Part shown: one piece after another, positions 47,660-56,929 of the stretch
How the letters are laid out: every line of letters begins with the position of its first letter
How positions within the stretch are numbered: the first letter of the stretch is position 1
DNA from: Thermocaproicibacter sp041859875
GTDB taxonomy: Bacteria > Bacillota > Clostridia > Oscillospirales > Acutalibacteraceae
Assembly: GCA_041859875.1 (NCBI GenBank)
Contig: JBFLFY010000001.1
Coordinates: 62,001-126,000, forward strand
DNA length: 64,000 nucleotides
Reading direction: 5' to 3'
The notes under the pieces: generated by a model
Told to the model about the DNA's origin: nothing
Seen by the model: the letters and a program-made list of their open reading frames with translations, nothing else
Database searches by the model: none
Translations under genes and position numbers: made by a program

Positions 47660-50164
47660 TTGGATAATCTGTACTGGGTTTTAGAATACGGAAAAGTTCT
47701 GTTGGCGTACCTGCTCCTGATGTTTGCGCTTCCGGCTGTGCTGTTTCGCGGCTTTCTGCGCGGCAAAAGCATAATAGACCGTTTCAGTTTTTGTACTCTG
47801 GTGCAGCCGCTGATCCTTAATGCGATTGTTCTGGGGCTTGGCTTGCTGCACGTGCTGACCCGCGAAGTGGTGACTGCCGTTTTTGCAGCGGCTATTTTCT
47901 GTTCCCTGTGGAAAAATGGGCAGACTTTAAAAAGAATTTTTTTTCTTTTCCGGCGAATCGTTTCCGGCCGGTACGGTTTCCGCCTTTTTCTCCTGCGTGC
48001 AGCCACAAAACTGAAGCGGGGTTTGAAAAGGCTGGCAGCAAGAGTGTGGCACAGAGTCCGTCCCTCTTGGCTGGAGTATCTCATGCTGGCGGCAGTGCTG
48101 GTTTTTGGTGCGGTCTATTTCACCTACGGCGCTTTTCAGGATCATTCTTATGGGTTCGGCGATTTGTACGTCCACCATGGCTGGATTTATGAGCTGACGC
48201 AGGGGAAAATTTTCGCGGACGGTATCTATCCGTATGCAATGCATTGCCTGTGCTACTGCATGTACGCCCTTTTTGGCATCCGTATTTACAGCATCCTACT
48301 GTTTTTAGCCGGTATTCATGTGATGGTAACGCTGGCAGCCATGTACTGCCTGATGCGGGAAATCTTTCATTGGCGATTTACGCCGATTTTTGTCCTGGTG
48401 CTGTTTCTTGTTACCGACCTCAAGTGCATTGATGAGATTTTCAGTATGTCGCGTTTACAATGGACTCTGCCGCAGGAATTTGGGCTGTATGCCCAGTTTC
48501 TTTGTGTGCTGTATCTGATGCGGTACCTTAAAAGCTCAAACGGCTTTTTTCAAAGCCAAAAACAGCCAAAGCACCTGCTTCAAGAGCAGAGAGACCCCAA
48601 GCATCTGCCTCAAAATCAAAAAGGCCCAAGGCATTTGGCACAAAGCAGCGAGCCGGTAAAGTTCTGCTGGGATGAAAACCTGCTGCTTTTTGCAATGTCG
48701 CTTGCTTCTTCCTTAGCAATTCATTTTTATACCACAATGATGGCGTTTTTCCTTTGCTTTGCAGTTGCACTTCTTTCGCTGCACAGAGTATTCTGCAAAA
48801 AGCGTTTTGTTCCGCTTGTGACTGCGGTGGTGTGTGCTGTTGCAGTGGCGGCCGCGCCGATGGTCGGTGCTTTGGCGGAAGGGTATTCCTTTCAGGGCTC
48901 TATTGGCTGGGCCATGAATGTTATTCGCGGTACAGATACCGCGGAAGGCCGCACGGCACAGATAAAAAAGCAAAACAGCAGTATGGCAGAAAGCAGTTTG
49001 CAGGCCGACAGCGGCAGCAAGAGCCCAGCCCAGCCGAAAGTGAGTCCTTCGGTGTCTGGCAGTGCCGTACAGAAGCCTTCACACGGAAATGTACTGCAAA
49101 CCATGAAAAGTTTCTTTTTTGGTGCAGGCGGTTGGCTGCTGCAAAAGGCAAAGGGTGTTTACACCTTCGGGTACCTGCAGCTGTACGGCAATGTTCGCGG
49201 CAAGTGGATTGCTTTGGCTACCCTCGCAGCGGCCGCATTGTGGTGCCTCTGCCGCTTTGCAGCACTGCTGGCACGCAGACTGTTTCATGCGGCAGGTGTC
49301 AAAAAAGGATGCTTTGGGTGGTATCCTTCACTTATCCTTGCATCTGTGCTATTTATGCTCCTGTACAGTGCGCCTTACCTGGGGCTTCCGGAGCTGATTG
49401 CCGGTTCACGGCTTTGCTCTACAGGCAACCTCCTAATTTTGGCTGTTGTGGCTATCCCGGCAGATATGCTCTTCTCACTGCTTGCGCTGCCTTTTCGAAG
49501 GCCGAAGCCGAAATTTCTGCAGGCTGCTTCTCTGGCTGTATGTGCCGCAATTTACCTCATGTCCCGTTCGTTCGGCTTTTTTCACAGCTATCTTTACTAT
49601 GAACTCACACGGTATAATGCCGCCGTTCAGGTAACAAACCAGATTATAGCGGAATACCCGCAGAATTCCTACACACTTGTATCCTGTACCGATGAGCTTT
49701 ACCAGGTCGTTCAGTATGGCCGCCATGAAGAGCTGCTGAATTTTCTGAACAGCAGTGCCCAGAGTGAGCGGTACACACTGCCGACAAAATATGTGTTCCT
49801 CTATGTGGAAAAAAAGCCGCTGGCCTATGCGCAGAACAATTTTTTTTCTGGTCCGCCTTGGCTGGCGGGTGAAAACTATAGGAAGCTGTACTCCGGTCAT
49901 GTCAGCCAATACCCAAAAGTGGATGCATCCGCGATTTCTCTTGCTGAAGCCCGAAAAGCCCTTGTGATTCCTGGTCAGGTTTCCAAAGTATATTCGCAGT
50001 CACGTGTTATTCTGGAATCCAGGCTGTATGACTGGTGCCAGAATTTCAAAAAATTATATCCGCACGAAATGCAGATGTATTATGAAGACGACGATTTTCT
50101 ATGCTATCTTGTTCAGCAGAATCCGGATTCGCTTTACAATTTATCCATTCGAACGGATTATTAG
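47660..50164 (+). CDS. Large polytopic membrane protein, GT-C-like
   Basis: The 834-residue protein has about 12 hydrophobic segments, an extracytoplasmic loop after EYLMLAAVLVFGAVYFTYGA containing FGDLYVHHGWIYELTQGKIF (acidic residue after the first helix, as in GT-C glycosyltransferases), and a soluble C-terminal region of ~180 residues. A cytoplasmic insert holds three ten-residue repeats (QPKHLLQ, DPKHLPQ, GPRHLAQ) and a later Ser/Gln-rich loop. The TTG start follows AAGGGGGCAGGGG. I do not recognise an exact family; a lipid-linked-sugar transferase role in the polymer locus is plausible but unproven. Confidence 0.65.
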   Translation: MDNLYWVLEYGKVLLAYLLLMFALPAVLFRGFLRGKSIIDRFSFCTLVQPLILNAIVLGLGLLHVLTREVVTAVFAAAIFCSLWKNGQTLKRIFFLFRRIVSGRYGFRLFLLRAATKLKRGLKRLAARVWHRVRPSWLEYLMLAAVLVFGAVYFTYGAFQDHSYGFGDLYVHHGWIYELTQGKIFADGIYPYAMHCLCYCMYALFGIRIYSILLFLAGIHVMVTLAAMYCLMREIFHWRFTPIFVLVLFLVTDLKCIDEIFSMSRLQWTLPQEFGLYAQFLCVLYLMRYLKSSNGFFQSQKQPKHLLQEQRDPKHLPQNQKGPRHLAQSSEPVKFCWDENLLLFAMSLASSLAIHFYTTMMAFFLCFAVALLSLHRVFCKKRFVPLVTAVVCAVAVAAAPMVGALAEGYSFQGSIGWAMNVIRGTDTAEGRTAQIKKQNSSMAESSLQADSGSKSPAQPKVSPSVSGSAVQKPSHGNVLQTMKSFFFGAGGWLLQKAKGVYTFGYLQLYGNVRGKWIALATLAAAALWCLCRFAALLARRLFHAAGVKKGCFGWYPSLILASVLFMLLYSAPYLGLPELIAGSRLCSTGNLLILAVVAIPADMLFSLLALPFRRPKPKFLQAASLAVCAAIYLMSRSFGFFHSYLYYELTRYNAAVQVTNQIIAEYPQNSYTLVSCTDELYQVVQYGRHEELLNFLNSSAQSERYTLPTKYVFLYVEKKPLAYAQNNFFSGPPWLAGENYRKLYSGHVSQYPKVDASAISLAEARKALVIPGQVSKVYSQSRVILESRLYDWCQNFKKLYPHEMQMYYEDDDFLCYLVQQNPDSLYNLSIRTDY

Positions 50165-50199
50165 CGGCAGCAGAGAGTTTCGCAGAAGGGGAACAAATC

Positions 50200-51636
50200 G
50201 TGAAAAAAGCGTATGGAAAATGCTGGGTCATACCGTGGCTGATTATTCTGGCACTGATTGGTGGGGTGGGTGTATCTATGCTGACGCAATGCCATTGGAA
50301 AGTTGCACTGCAAAAAGAAACTTTTACAGAGTCGGCCCGCGCGGTTCAGAATCCGGAACGGGGCCTTTACCAGCTGTATGGTTTTTGGATCAGCGATGAT
50401 GCTGTGGATTACCGCGAACAGGTCGCTCAAAAAATGGCTGACGATACAGATACCAGCCTTGCAATGATTCAAATTAACCTGCAGGCATACCGCAGTGGAA
50501 AAATTTCACCAACCGGCCTTGACCATATCCAGAAGCTGTTTGAGGCATTGAAGCCCACGGGCAAAAAGTTGATTGTACGGTTCCTGTATGACTGGGATGG
50601 TAAAAACGCACAGTTTGAACCGAGCAGCCTGAACATCGTGCTGCAGCATATGCGCCAGCTGGAGCCGGTGCTGAAACGCAGCAGCAGTCAGATTTATGTG
50701 CTGCAGGGTATCTTTATCGGCAACTGGGGTGAAATGAACGGCTCCCGTTATCTTTCTGCTGAGAATATGAAGGCCTTAATTGACCAGTTGGCTGCCGTGA
50801 CAGATAAAAACACTTTTTTGGCGGTTCGGATGCCGGCACAGTGGCGGACTTTGACGAAGACAGATGCAACAGACCACGAGTCATTGCTGAAAAATGGCCT
50901 TGCCGCACGGCTCAGCCTGTTTAATGACGGGATGCTGGGAAACGAAGGCGATTACGGCACATATGGCACAAAGCCCCGCGCGGAATCAGACCCGCAGAGC
51001 TGCTGGTGCCGCAAGGATGAAATTGCTTTTCAGAATCAGCTGTGCCTGTATGTGCCAAATGGCGGTGAGGCGATTAACGATAACCCGGTGAATGATTTTG
51101 AAAATGCCGTAAAGGACCTTGCGGCAATGCATGTTACTTATCTGGCTGCCGGCTACGACCAGAATGTTTATAAAAAATGGGCGAAAAGCAAGGTTACATC
51201 GGATGGCTGTTTTACTGGAATGGATGGCTACAACTATATCGTGCGGCATTTGGGGTACCGAATTCTGATTTCAGATGCTGCGCTTTCCTATAAACATTTT
51301 TTGGATGCAGTTTCCGTCAGTGTAAACCTGAAAAATGTTGGCTTTGCACCCTTGTATCAGAAGAAAGATGCTGAGCTGGTGGTTGTAGATGCCAAAACGG
51401 GAAAACAAGTGATTCAGCCGTTTCAGCAGGATTTGCGGAGCCTTGCCGGTGGGAGCGGCGCAGACAATACGATGAATCTCAGCACGCGCTTTTCCCTTCG
51501 CGGCATGGACAACGGAACTTACCGCCTGTATTTCAGGATTATGGATCCGGAGAGCGGCACCGGGCTGGAACTTGCCAATGCGCAGAAGGCGGAGCGCTAT
51601 GGGTACGAAATTGGAACAATGGAGCTGAAGGGCTGA
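50200..51636 (+). CDS. DUF4874/DUF4832 secreted glycoside-hydrolase-like protein
   Basis: The ~478-residue protein starts at GTG 50200 after AAGGGGA and has an N-terminal membrane anchor (VIPWLIILALIGGVGVSML). The DUF4874 part begins SARAVQNPERGLYQLYGF and forms a TIM-barrel-like fold with IFIGNWGEMNGSRYLSAENM, where the Glu is in the place of a GH clan-A catalytic residue. The C-terminal ~120 residues form a DUF4832 beta-sandwich (HFLDAVSVSVNLKNVGFAPL). It faces outside the membrane and could trim or bind the exported polymer. Confidence 0.75.
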   Translation: MKKAYGKCWVIPWLIILALIGGVGVSMLTQCHWKVALQKETFTESARAVQNPERGLYQLYGFWISDDAVDYREQVAQKMADDTDTSLAMIQINLQAYRSGKISPTGLDHIQKLFEALKPTGKKLIVRFLYDWDGKNAQFEPSSLNIVLQHMRQLEPVLKRSSSQIYVLQGIFIGNWGEMNGSRYLSAENMKALIDQLAAVTDKNTFLAVRMPAQWRTLTKTDATDHESLLKNGLAARLSLFNDGMLGNEGDYGTYGTKPRAESDPQSCWCRKDEIAFQNQLCLYVPNGGEAINDNPVNDFENAVKDLAAMHVTYLAAGYDQNVYKKWAKSKVTSDGCFTGMDGYNYIVRHLGYRILISDAALSYKHFLDAVSVSVNLKNVGFAPLYQKKDAELVVVDAKTGKQVIQPFQQDLRSLAGGSGADNTMNLSTRFSLRGMDNGTYRLYFRIMDPESGTGLELANAQKAERYGYEIGTMELKG

Positions 51637-51683
51637 ATGCACTGGCCTGGAGCTCAGTTGGTTTCAAAGAAAGGGGGGACAGC

Positions 51684-53498
51684 ATGGTATCGCGCAGAAA
51701 CTTCTTAATGATGGCCAGCATTATGCTGATTATTTTTGTACTGTTCCAGTTTTCCGGAATTGTAAAAAACAATTTTGACAACTTCTCGGTCAACAGCTAT
51801 GCGGATGCTGCTGCAAAAAATGCGCAGGCAAAAGAGCCGTATGATTCCCAGAACCGTGCAGCTAATATTTTCGGACGAAAATCAGCGGTTTATATTGGCA
51901 ATTCTGCAAATGAGGGAATCGGCATGGCAGTGAAACAATGGGCCGATTACACGAAGCGGAGCCTGAAAGTCTGTCCTTCCCTTGCCCAGTGGAAAAAAGA
52001 AGGCGGCAGTTTGCCGCAGATGATATTGCTGAATCCAAAGAGTATCCAGTGGAAATCGGAAGTGCCGCAGCTGGAAAAACTGACGGAAAAAGGAGTCGCT
52101 CTTGTGCTGTGCGAACTGCCGGATGCGCAGACGATTGCCGGGAATCCCGCGCTTCAAAAATTGCTTGGAATTCAGAGCATTGCTTCCCAGCCGGTGCAGG
52201 TCAAGGGCTTTCACCTTTTCAGCGGCTTCCTTCTTGGCGGCGAGTCCATTTATGAAACAGATAGAGGGGAAAAGGAATATTTTTCAGGCATTAGCCGCGA
52301 CATTCCGTGGTACATTCTTGGGGCCGGTACAAAAACCTATTTGTGCGGCACGCTGGAAAAAGCAAAATATCCAAACCTCTGCAATGAGGATCTTCCGGCA
52401 GTTATTTGGCGCAGCAGCACCGGAAATGCGCCGGTGTTTGCAGTCAATGGCAATTACCTGGAAGGCAGCGGAGGGCTTGGTATTCTAAACGGCTTTGCAT
52501 ATGAATTGCAGGGCTATGACCTTTACCCGGTTGCCAATGCGCAGACGCTTGCTGTAAACGCATTCCCGCTGCTGACGCAGGAAAACGATACTGTGATGCA
52601 AAAATGGTACAGTAGGTCATCTGTTGCACTGCAGCGCGACATTATGTGGAACAGTCTGGTGTCGCTTACCGAACAGACAAATTCCAAGGTGACCTTTCTG
52701 ATGGCCCCGCAGCTGAATTACACCGATTCACGCACGCCTGATGCAAGTCTGCTGGTTTACTACCTAAGAAGTATCAGCGAGCAGCAGGGTGAGATTGGCT
52801 TGAGCGGGGGAATGAACCCGAACATCAGTTTGAGCGAAAAGCTAGCGCAGGATGAAAAGTTTCTTGGAGCGGAGGCACCCGATTACCGTTTCACAGCACT
52901 TTATACCCACAAAGAGAAGGACTTGGATGCCAATGCGCTGAAACAGCCGATGCTTGCAAACCTGAAAACACAGATTACCGATTTTAATGCGCAGGACAAA
53001 ATATTTTCTTATCAGCCCGGCCATGATGTGCTGCGGATGCAGGCAGTTTCAAATTGTGAATCGCAGAGCGCTGTGGAAGACCTGCGCTTAAAAAGCATAG
53101 AAACTGCGCTTGGCTATTCCACCGCTGCACTGAACATGGAAAAAGTTATTTACCCGGCAACCGCGCAGGACAGTTGGGAAAACTATTCGAAAAAAGTGTT
53201 CGCAGACTACTTAACTTATTGGAAGCCGTTTCGGACTTTCGACAGTACAACGGTATCAGAAAGTAACCAAAGGGTTCGGAATTTTCTGGCATTGGATGAT
53301 ACAGAAAACCGTACGGGAAATACGATTGTGCTGAATGTAAAACAGCTGAATGGTGACGCGTGGTTTATTTTCAGAACGCACAATGAAGAAATCAATACAA
53401 TAAAGGGCGCCTCATTTTCAAAGTTGGAAAATAACGCGTACCTTTTGAAAATTCAAAGCAGCACGGTTCAGATTCAGCTGAAAACACAAACAGAATGA
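51684..53498 (+). CDS. DUF2194-type extracytoplasmic protein
   Basis: The 604-residue protein has a short basic head and one membrane anchor (FLMMASIMLIIFVLFQFSGI), leaving the rest outside. KSAVYIGNSANEGIGMAVKQ begins a first alpha/beta domain. Around residues 330-400, DIMWNSLVSLTEQTNSKVTF with YYLRSISEQQGEIGLSGGMN resembles the core of NodB-type polysaccharide deacetylases, but the zinc-binding His is replaced (EIGLSG instead of EIGNHG-like). DUF2194 proteins occur beside PelF genes. The family has no proven reaction. AAAGGGGGGACAGC gives the start. Confidence 0.65.
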   Translation: MVSRRNFLMMASIMLIIFVLFQFSGIVKNNFDNFSVNSYADAAAKNAQAKEPYDSQNRAANIFGRKSAVYIGNSANEGIGMAVKQWADYTKRSLKVCPSLAQWKKEGGSLPQMILLNPKSIQWKSEVPQLEKLTEKGVALVLCELPDAQTIAGNPALQKLLGIQSIASQPVQVKGFHLFSGFLLGGESIYETDRGEKEYFSGISRDIPWYILGAGTKTYLCGTLEKAKYPNLCNEDLPAVIWRSSTGNAPVFAVNGNYLEGSGGLGILNGFAYELQGYDLYPVANAQTLAVNAFPLLTQENDTVMQKWYSRSSVALQRDIMWNSLVSLTEQTNSKVTFLMAPQLNYTDSRTPDASLLVYYLRSISEQQGEIGLSGGMNPNISLSEKLAQDEKFLGAEAPDYRFTALYTHKEKDLDANALKQPMLANLKTQITDFNAQDKIFSYQPGHDVLRMQAVSNCESQSAVEDLRLKSIETALGYSTAALNMEKVIYPATAQDSWENYSKKVFADYLTYWKPFRTFDSTTVSESNQRVRNFLALDDTENRTGNTIVLNVKQLNGDAWFIFRTHNEEINTIKGASFSKLENNAYLLKIQSSTVQIQLKTQTE

Positions 53499-53545
53499 AA
53501 GCCATGTTGTAAAGGCAAGTGCTGCGAAGGGAGAGGAAAGGGCCT

Positions 53546-55018
53546 ATGAAAGTCTGCATTGTTGCAGAAGGATGTTACCCCTATGTAGTTGGCGGTGTGT
53601 CCGGGTGGGTGAACAGCATGATTCAGTCTTTCCCCAATATCGAGTTTATTGTGCTTGCCATTGTTGCAAACCGGTCGCTTCGCGGAAAATTTGCTTATGA
53701 GCTTCCGAAAAATGTAACTCAGGTGTATGAAGTTTATTTACAGGATGAGGACTGGTACAAGGGCCGCAGGCAGCCTAAGTACACAAAAAGGCTTGACGCA
53801 AAATATTATAAGGCTCTGTGCAGTTTGATTCTGGACCATAATGTCGACTGGAATACAGTCTTTGAGCTGTTCCGCAATGAAAAGCTTTCAATTAACAGCC
53901 TGCTGATGGGGCAGGATTTCCTGCGCGCTGCTCAGGAAGCGTACCGGCAGAAGTATGCGGGGATTCCTTTTGCCGACTACCTGTGGACCATGCGTTCCAT
54001 TTATTTGCCGCTTTTCCTAACGCTGAAAACCAAGCTGCCGCAGGCAGACTTTTACCACTGTGTAGCAACGGGGTATGCTGGGGTGCTGGGGAGCATGGCC
54101 AAAAATCTGTATGGGTGCCCACTGCTGATTTCCGAGCATGGCATTTATACCCGCGAGCGGGAAGAAGAGCTGATTAAGGCAAAATGGGTCAAGGGAGTTT
54201 ATAAAAACATCTGGATTGAACAGTTCCGCAAAATGTCGCTGCTGGCGTACCGCAGTGCCAACCTTGTAACAAGCTTATACAAGCACGCTCAGGAACTGCA
54301 AGTCGAAATCGGCTGCCCAAAGGCGAAGACCATGGTAACGCCGAACGGCATTGATCCCGCAAGGCTGCAGAATCTGCCGGGAAAAGAGCCGGGGGACAAA
54401 AGCATCAATATTGGCGCGGTGCTGCGGGTTGTGCCCATTAAAGATGTGAAAACAATGATCAGCGCCTTTGGGTATGCAAAACAAAAAGAGCCCGATTTAA
54501 AACTGTGGATTATGGGCTCCTGCGCGGAAGAGCCGAAGTACGCGCAGGAGTGTTATGACTTGGTAGAAAGTATGCAGATTCAGAATGTAATTTTTACCGG
54601 GCGGATTGATGTACGAGATTACCTGGGCAAAATGGATATGACCATTCTCACCAGTATCAGCGAAGGCCAGCCGCTGACGATTCTGGAAAGTTTTGCGGCG
54701 CATAAACCCGTCATCGCTACAGATGTCGGTAACTGCCGCGGCTTGCTTTATGGTGAAGGCGACAGTTTCGGCGCGGCGGGAATCCTCACTCATATTATGA
54801 ATATCCAGGAAATTTCGCAGGCAATGCTGGATTTGGCGCAGAATGCGGAAATGCGGCGCCGCATGGGTGAAAATGGATACCGCAGACTCATGAACGAGTA
54901 TCAGCTCAGCAGCATGAAGGAAAAATACCGCGGGATTTACCAGTCCCTTTTCCAAAAGCAGGGGGTAAAATGGGCGGAAAATACGTTTGTGCCGCACACA
55001 GCGGAAAGGCAGGTGTAA
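53546..55018 (+). CDS. pelF: PelF-type GT4 glycosyltransferase
   Basis: The 490-residue protein starts MKVCIVAEGCYPYVVGGVSG and contains SEHGIYTREREEELIKA, TPNGIDPARLQNLPGKEP, VLRVVPIKDVKTMISAFGYA and SISEGQPLTILESFAAHKPV, all characteristic of the PelF clade of GT4 enzymes. PelF is the cytoplasmic polymerase that builds the Pel chain from UDP-sugars. ATG 53546 follows GAGAGGAAAGGG. It is followed after three bases by pelG, the typical order. Confidence 0.92.
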   Translation: MKVCIVAEGCYPYVVGGVSGWVNSMIQSFPNIEFIVLAIVANRSLRGKFAYELPKNVTQVYEVYLQDEDWYKGRRQPKYTKRLDAKYYKALCSLILDHNVDWNTVFELFRNEKLSINSLLMGQDFLRAAQEAYRQKYAGIPFADYLWTMRSIYLPLFLTLKTKLPQADFYHCVATGYAGVLGSMAKNLYGCPLLISEHGIYTREREEELIKAKWVKGVYKNIWIEQFRKMSLLAYRSANLVTSLYKHAQELQVEIGCPKAKTMVTPNGIDPARLQNLPGKEPGDKSINIGAVLRVVPIKDVKTMISAFGYAKQKEPDLKLWIMGSCAEEPKYAQECYDLVESMQIQNVIFTGRIDVRDYLGKMDMTILTSISEGQPLTILESFAAHKPVIATDVGNCRGLLYGEGDSFGAAGILTHIMNIQEISQAMLDLAQNAEMRRRMGENGYRRLMNEYQLSSMKEKYRGIYQSLFQKQGVKWAENTFVPHTAERQV

Positions 55019-55021
55019 AGC

Positions 55022-56476
55022 GTGGCAGGCATTGGAATCAACTTAAACAGAATTTTTGAAAAAAATACGGTTACAGCAAATTTAGTCGGTTACAGTTACA
55101 GCGCGGTAGCCACCATCGCGCCGATGATTCTGGTAATTGGCAATACTCTGCTGATGAATGCCGTCTTTGATGTTTCTTCGCTGAACTATTCGGCAAGGGC
55201 GCTGTACACCTGCACAGTCCTTTATCTGTTTATCTTTTCACTTTTAACGGCTTCACCCTTTAATGCGGTTCTTTCCAAATATCTTTCGGATGTCATTTAT
55301 GAGGAACGGTACGAAGACATATTGCCCTGCTTTAATATGGGGCTTTTCTTTAATGTACTGTTTAGCTGTGTGCTGGGAGTTCCGTTCTGCCTGTGGGAGT
55401 TCTTTGTTGGCGAAGTTGCGCTGTGGTATGTTTTTACTGGATTCTGCGGGTATGTTTCTCTGGTGTTGGTGTTTTATTCCATGCTGTACCTTTCTATCTG
55501 CAAAGATTACAGCAAAATCTCTCTGTTTTTCCTGATAGGCATGGGATTGGCATTTGGGTTGGCTGCCCTGCTGATTTATGGTTTCCACTGGGAAATCACA
55601 TACAGTATGCTTCTGGGACTTTCGACAGGCTTCCTCCTGATTGCGTGCCTTGAAACCGCACTGGTGAAAAGCTATTTTCGCGTGGACAGCAAAAATTATC
55701 GGGGCGTGCTTCATTATTTCAAAAAATACTGGCAGCTGGTGTTTATAAATTTTTTGTATGTACTTGGTCTGTATCTTCATAATTTTGTATTTTGGACGAC
55801 GGACCTTCGCACGGTAGTAGCTCGTACTTTTGTTTGCGCGGAACCGTATGACCTGGCTTCCTGCCTTGCCATGTTTACCAGCCTTTCAGCCAGCACAATC
55901 TTTATTGCTTTGGTTGAGATGCATTTCCATGAAAAGTATAAAGCTTATTCGGAGGCCGTTATCGGCGGCAGCCTTGAACAGATTGAAAAAACAAAGAAAC
56001 GGATGTTCTCGCAGCTGGCAGCCGAGCTGACCAATATTATACGGATTCAGTTTGCTATATCGGCGGTTCTTTATTTTCTGGTTATGATTTTAGCGCCAAG
56101 ATACGGATTTTCCGGCCTCGGGATGCGGATTTACCCCTGCTTGGCGGCAGGATATTTTATCTTGTTTATGCTGTATGCAGAGGTCATATTTCTGTATTAT
56201 TTCAGCGACAAAACCGGCCTGATGCTGACGAGCAGTATCTTTTGCCTGGTTACGCTTGCGGGCAGTATTGCGGCGACCCATTTTACGCCGGAGTGGTATG
56301 GCATGGGGCTGTGTGCCGGTGCCTTTGCCGGTTGGTGTATGGCGTACGCAAGGCTGCGCTGGGTGGAAAAAAACATAGACACACATATCTTCTGCCAAGG
56401 CAGTTTGCTGAAACGCGGCGGCGGAGCAAAGCCTTCTGAAGTTATTTATAACGTGTATCAGAAGATGCAGAAATAA
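55022..56476 (+). CDS. pelG: PelG-type polysaccharide exporter (MOP superfamily)
   Basis: The 484-residue membrane protein starts AGIGINLNRIFEKNTVTANL, the signature N-terminus of PelG, and has about 12 helices including YSYSAVATIAPMILVIGNTL. PelG is a MATE/Wzx-like member of the Pel complex thought to carry the chain across the cytoplasmic membrane with PelD and PelE. The GTG start overlaps closely with the end of pelF. It completes the recognisable Pel core. Confidence 0.92.
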   Translation: MAGIGINLNRIFEKNTVTANLVGYSYSAVATIAPMILVIGNTLLMNAVFDVSSLNYSARALYTCTVLYLFIFSLLTASPFNAVLSKYLSDVIYEERYEDILPCFNMGLFFNVLFSCVLGVPFCLWEFFVGEVALWYVFTGFCGYVSLVLVFYSMLYLSICKDYSKISLFFLIGMGLAFGLAALLIYGFHWEITYSMLLGLSTGFLLIACLETALVKSYFRVDSKNYRGVLHYFKKYWQLVFINFLYVLGLYLHNFVFWTTDLRTVVARTFVCAEPYDLASCLAMFTSLSASTIFIALVEMHFHEKYKAYSEAVIGGSLEQIEKTKKRMFSQLAAELTNIIRIQFAISAVLYFLVMILAPRYGFSGLGMRIYPCLAAGYFILFMLYAEVIFLYYFSDKTGLMLTSSIFCLVTLAGSIAATHFTPEWYGMGLCAGAFAGWCMAYARLRWVEKNIDTHIFCQGSLLKRGGGAKPSEVIYNVYQKMQK

Positions 56477-56560
56477 GACGTACCCTATACCATTTTCCAA
56501 GTGTAAAAGTAATACGATTTTTAGACACAGAAATAAGACGCAGAATAAGGAGTAGTAAAG

Positions 56561-56929
56561 ATGGAGGCAGCACTGAAAGTAATTGTTGCGGCAGCGGGAT
56601 TTTTTTTGCTGGGAATGACTTTTATTATTTATGCAAAGAAGAAGCTGACGGAGGCAGTAAGCCTTGTATGGGCCATTGCATCTGTTGTTATCATCTTGCT
56701 GGGCATGGTTCCGGGTTTGTCAGGCTGGAGCAGCGCCGTTGTGCAGGCGGGGTGCCAGGCTTTGGTTCTTATTATGCTGGTGCTGGTGCTGGGTGCTTTC
56801 TGGCTCAGTGTGGAGCTTTCGCAGCTTGTTATGAGGAGCCGGGAACTTGCCATGCACGTTTCCCTTTTAAACCAGGAAAATGAGCGGATTTTGATGGAGC
56901 TGCGCAAGATTCTTGGGGAGCGAAAATGA
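56561..56929 (+). CDS. DUF2304 family small membrane protein
   Basis: The 122-residue protein has three membrane helices (LKVIVAAAGFFLLGMTFIIY; VSLVWAIASVVIILLGMVPG; ALVLIMLVLVLGAFWLSVEL) and a cytoplasmic coiled-coil tail (LAMHVSLLNQENERILMELR). DUF2304 proteins accompany GT2 dolichol-phosphate-mannose-synthase-like enzymes and may anchor them. One such GT2 lies two genes downstream. The stop overlaps the next gene by four bases. Confidence 0.8.
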   Translation: MEAALKVIVAAAGFFLLGMTFIIYAKKKLTEAVSLVWAIASVVIILLGMVPGLSGWSSAVVQAGCQALVLIMLVLVLGAFWLSVELSQLVMRSRELAMHVSLLNQENERILMELRKILGERK

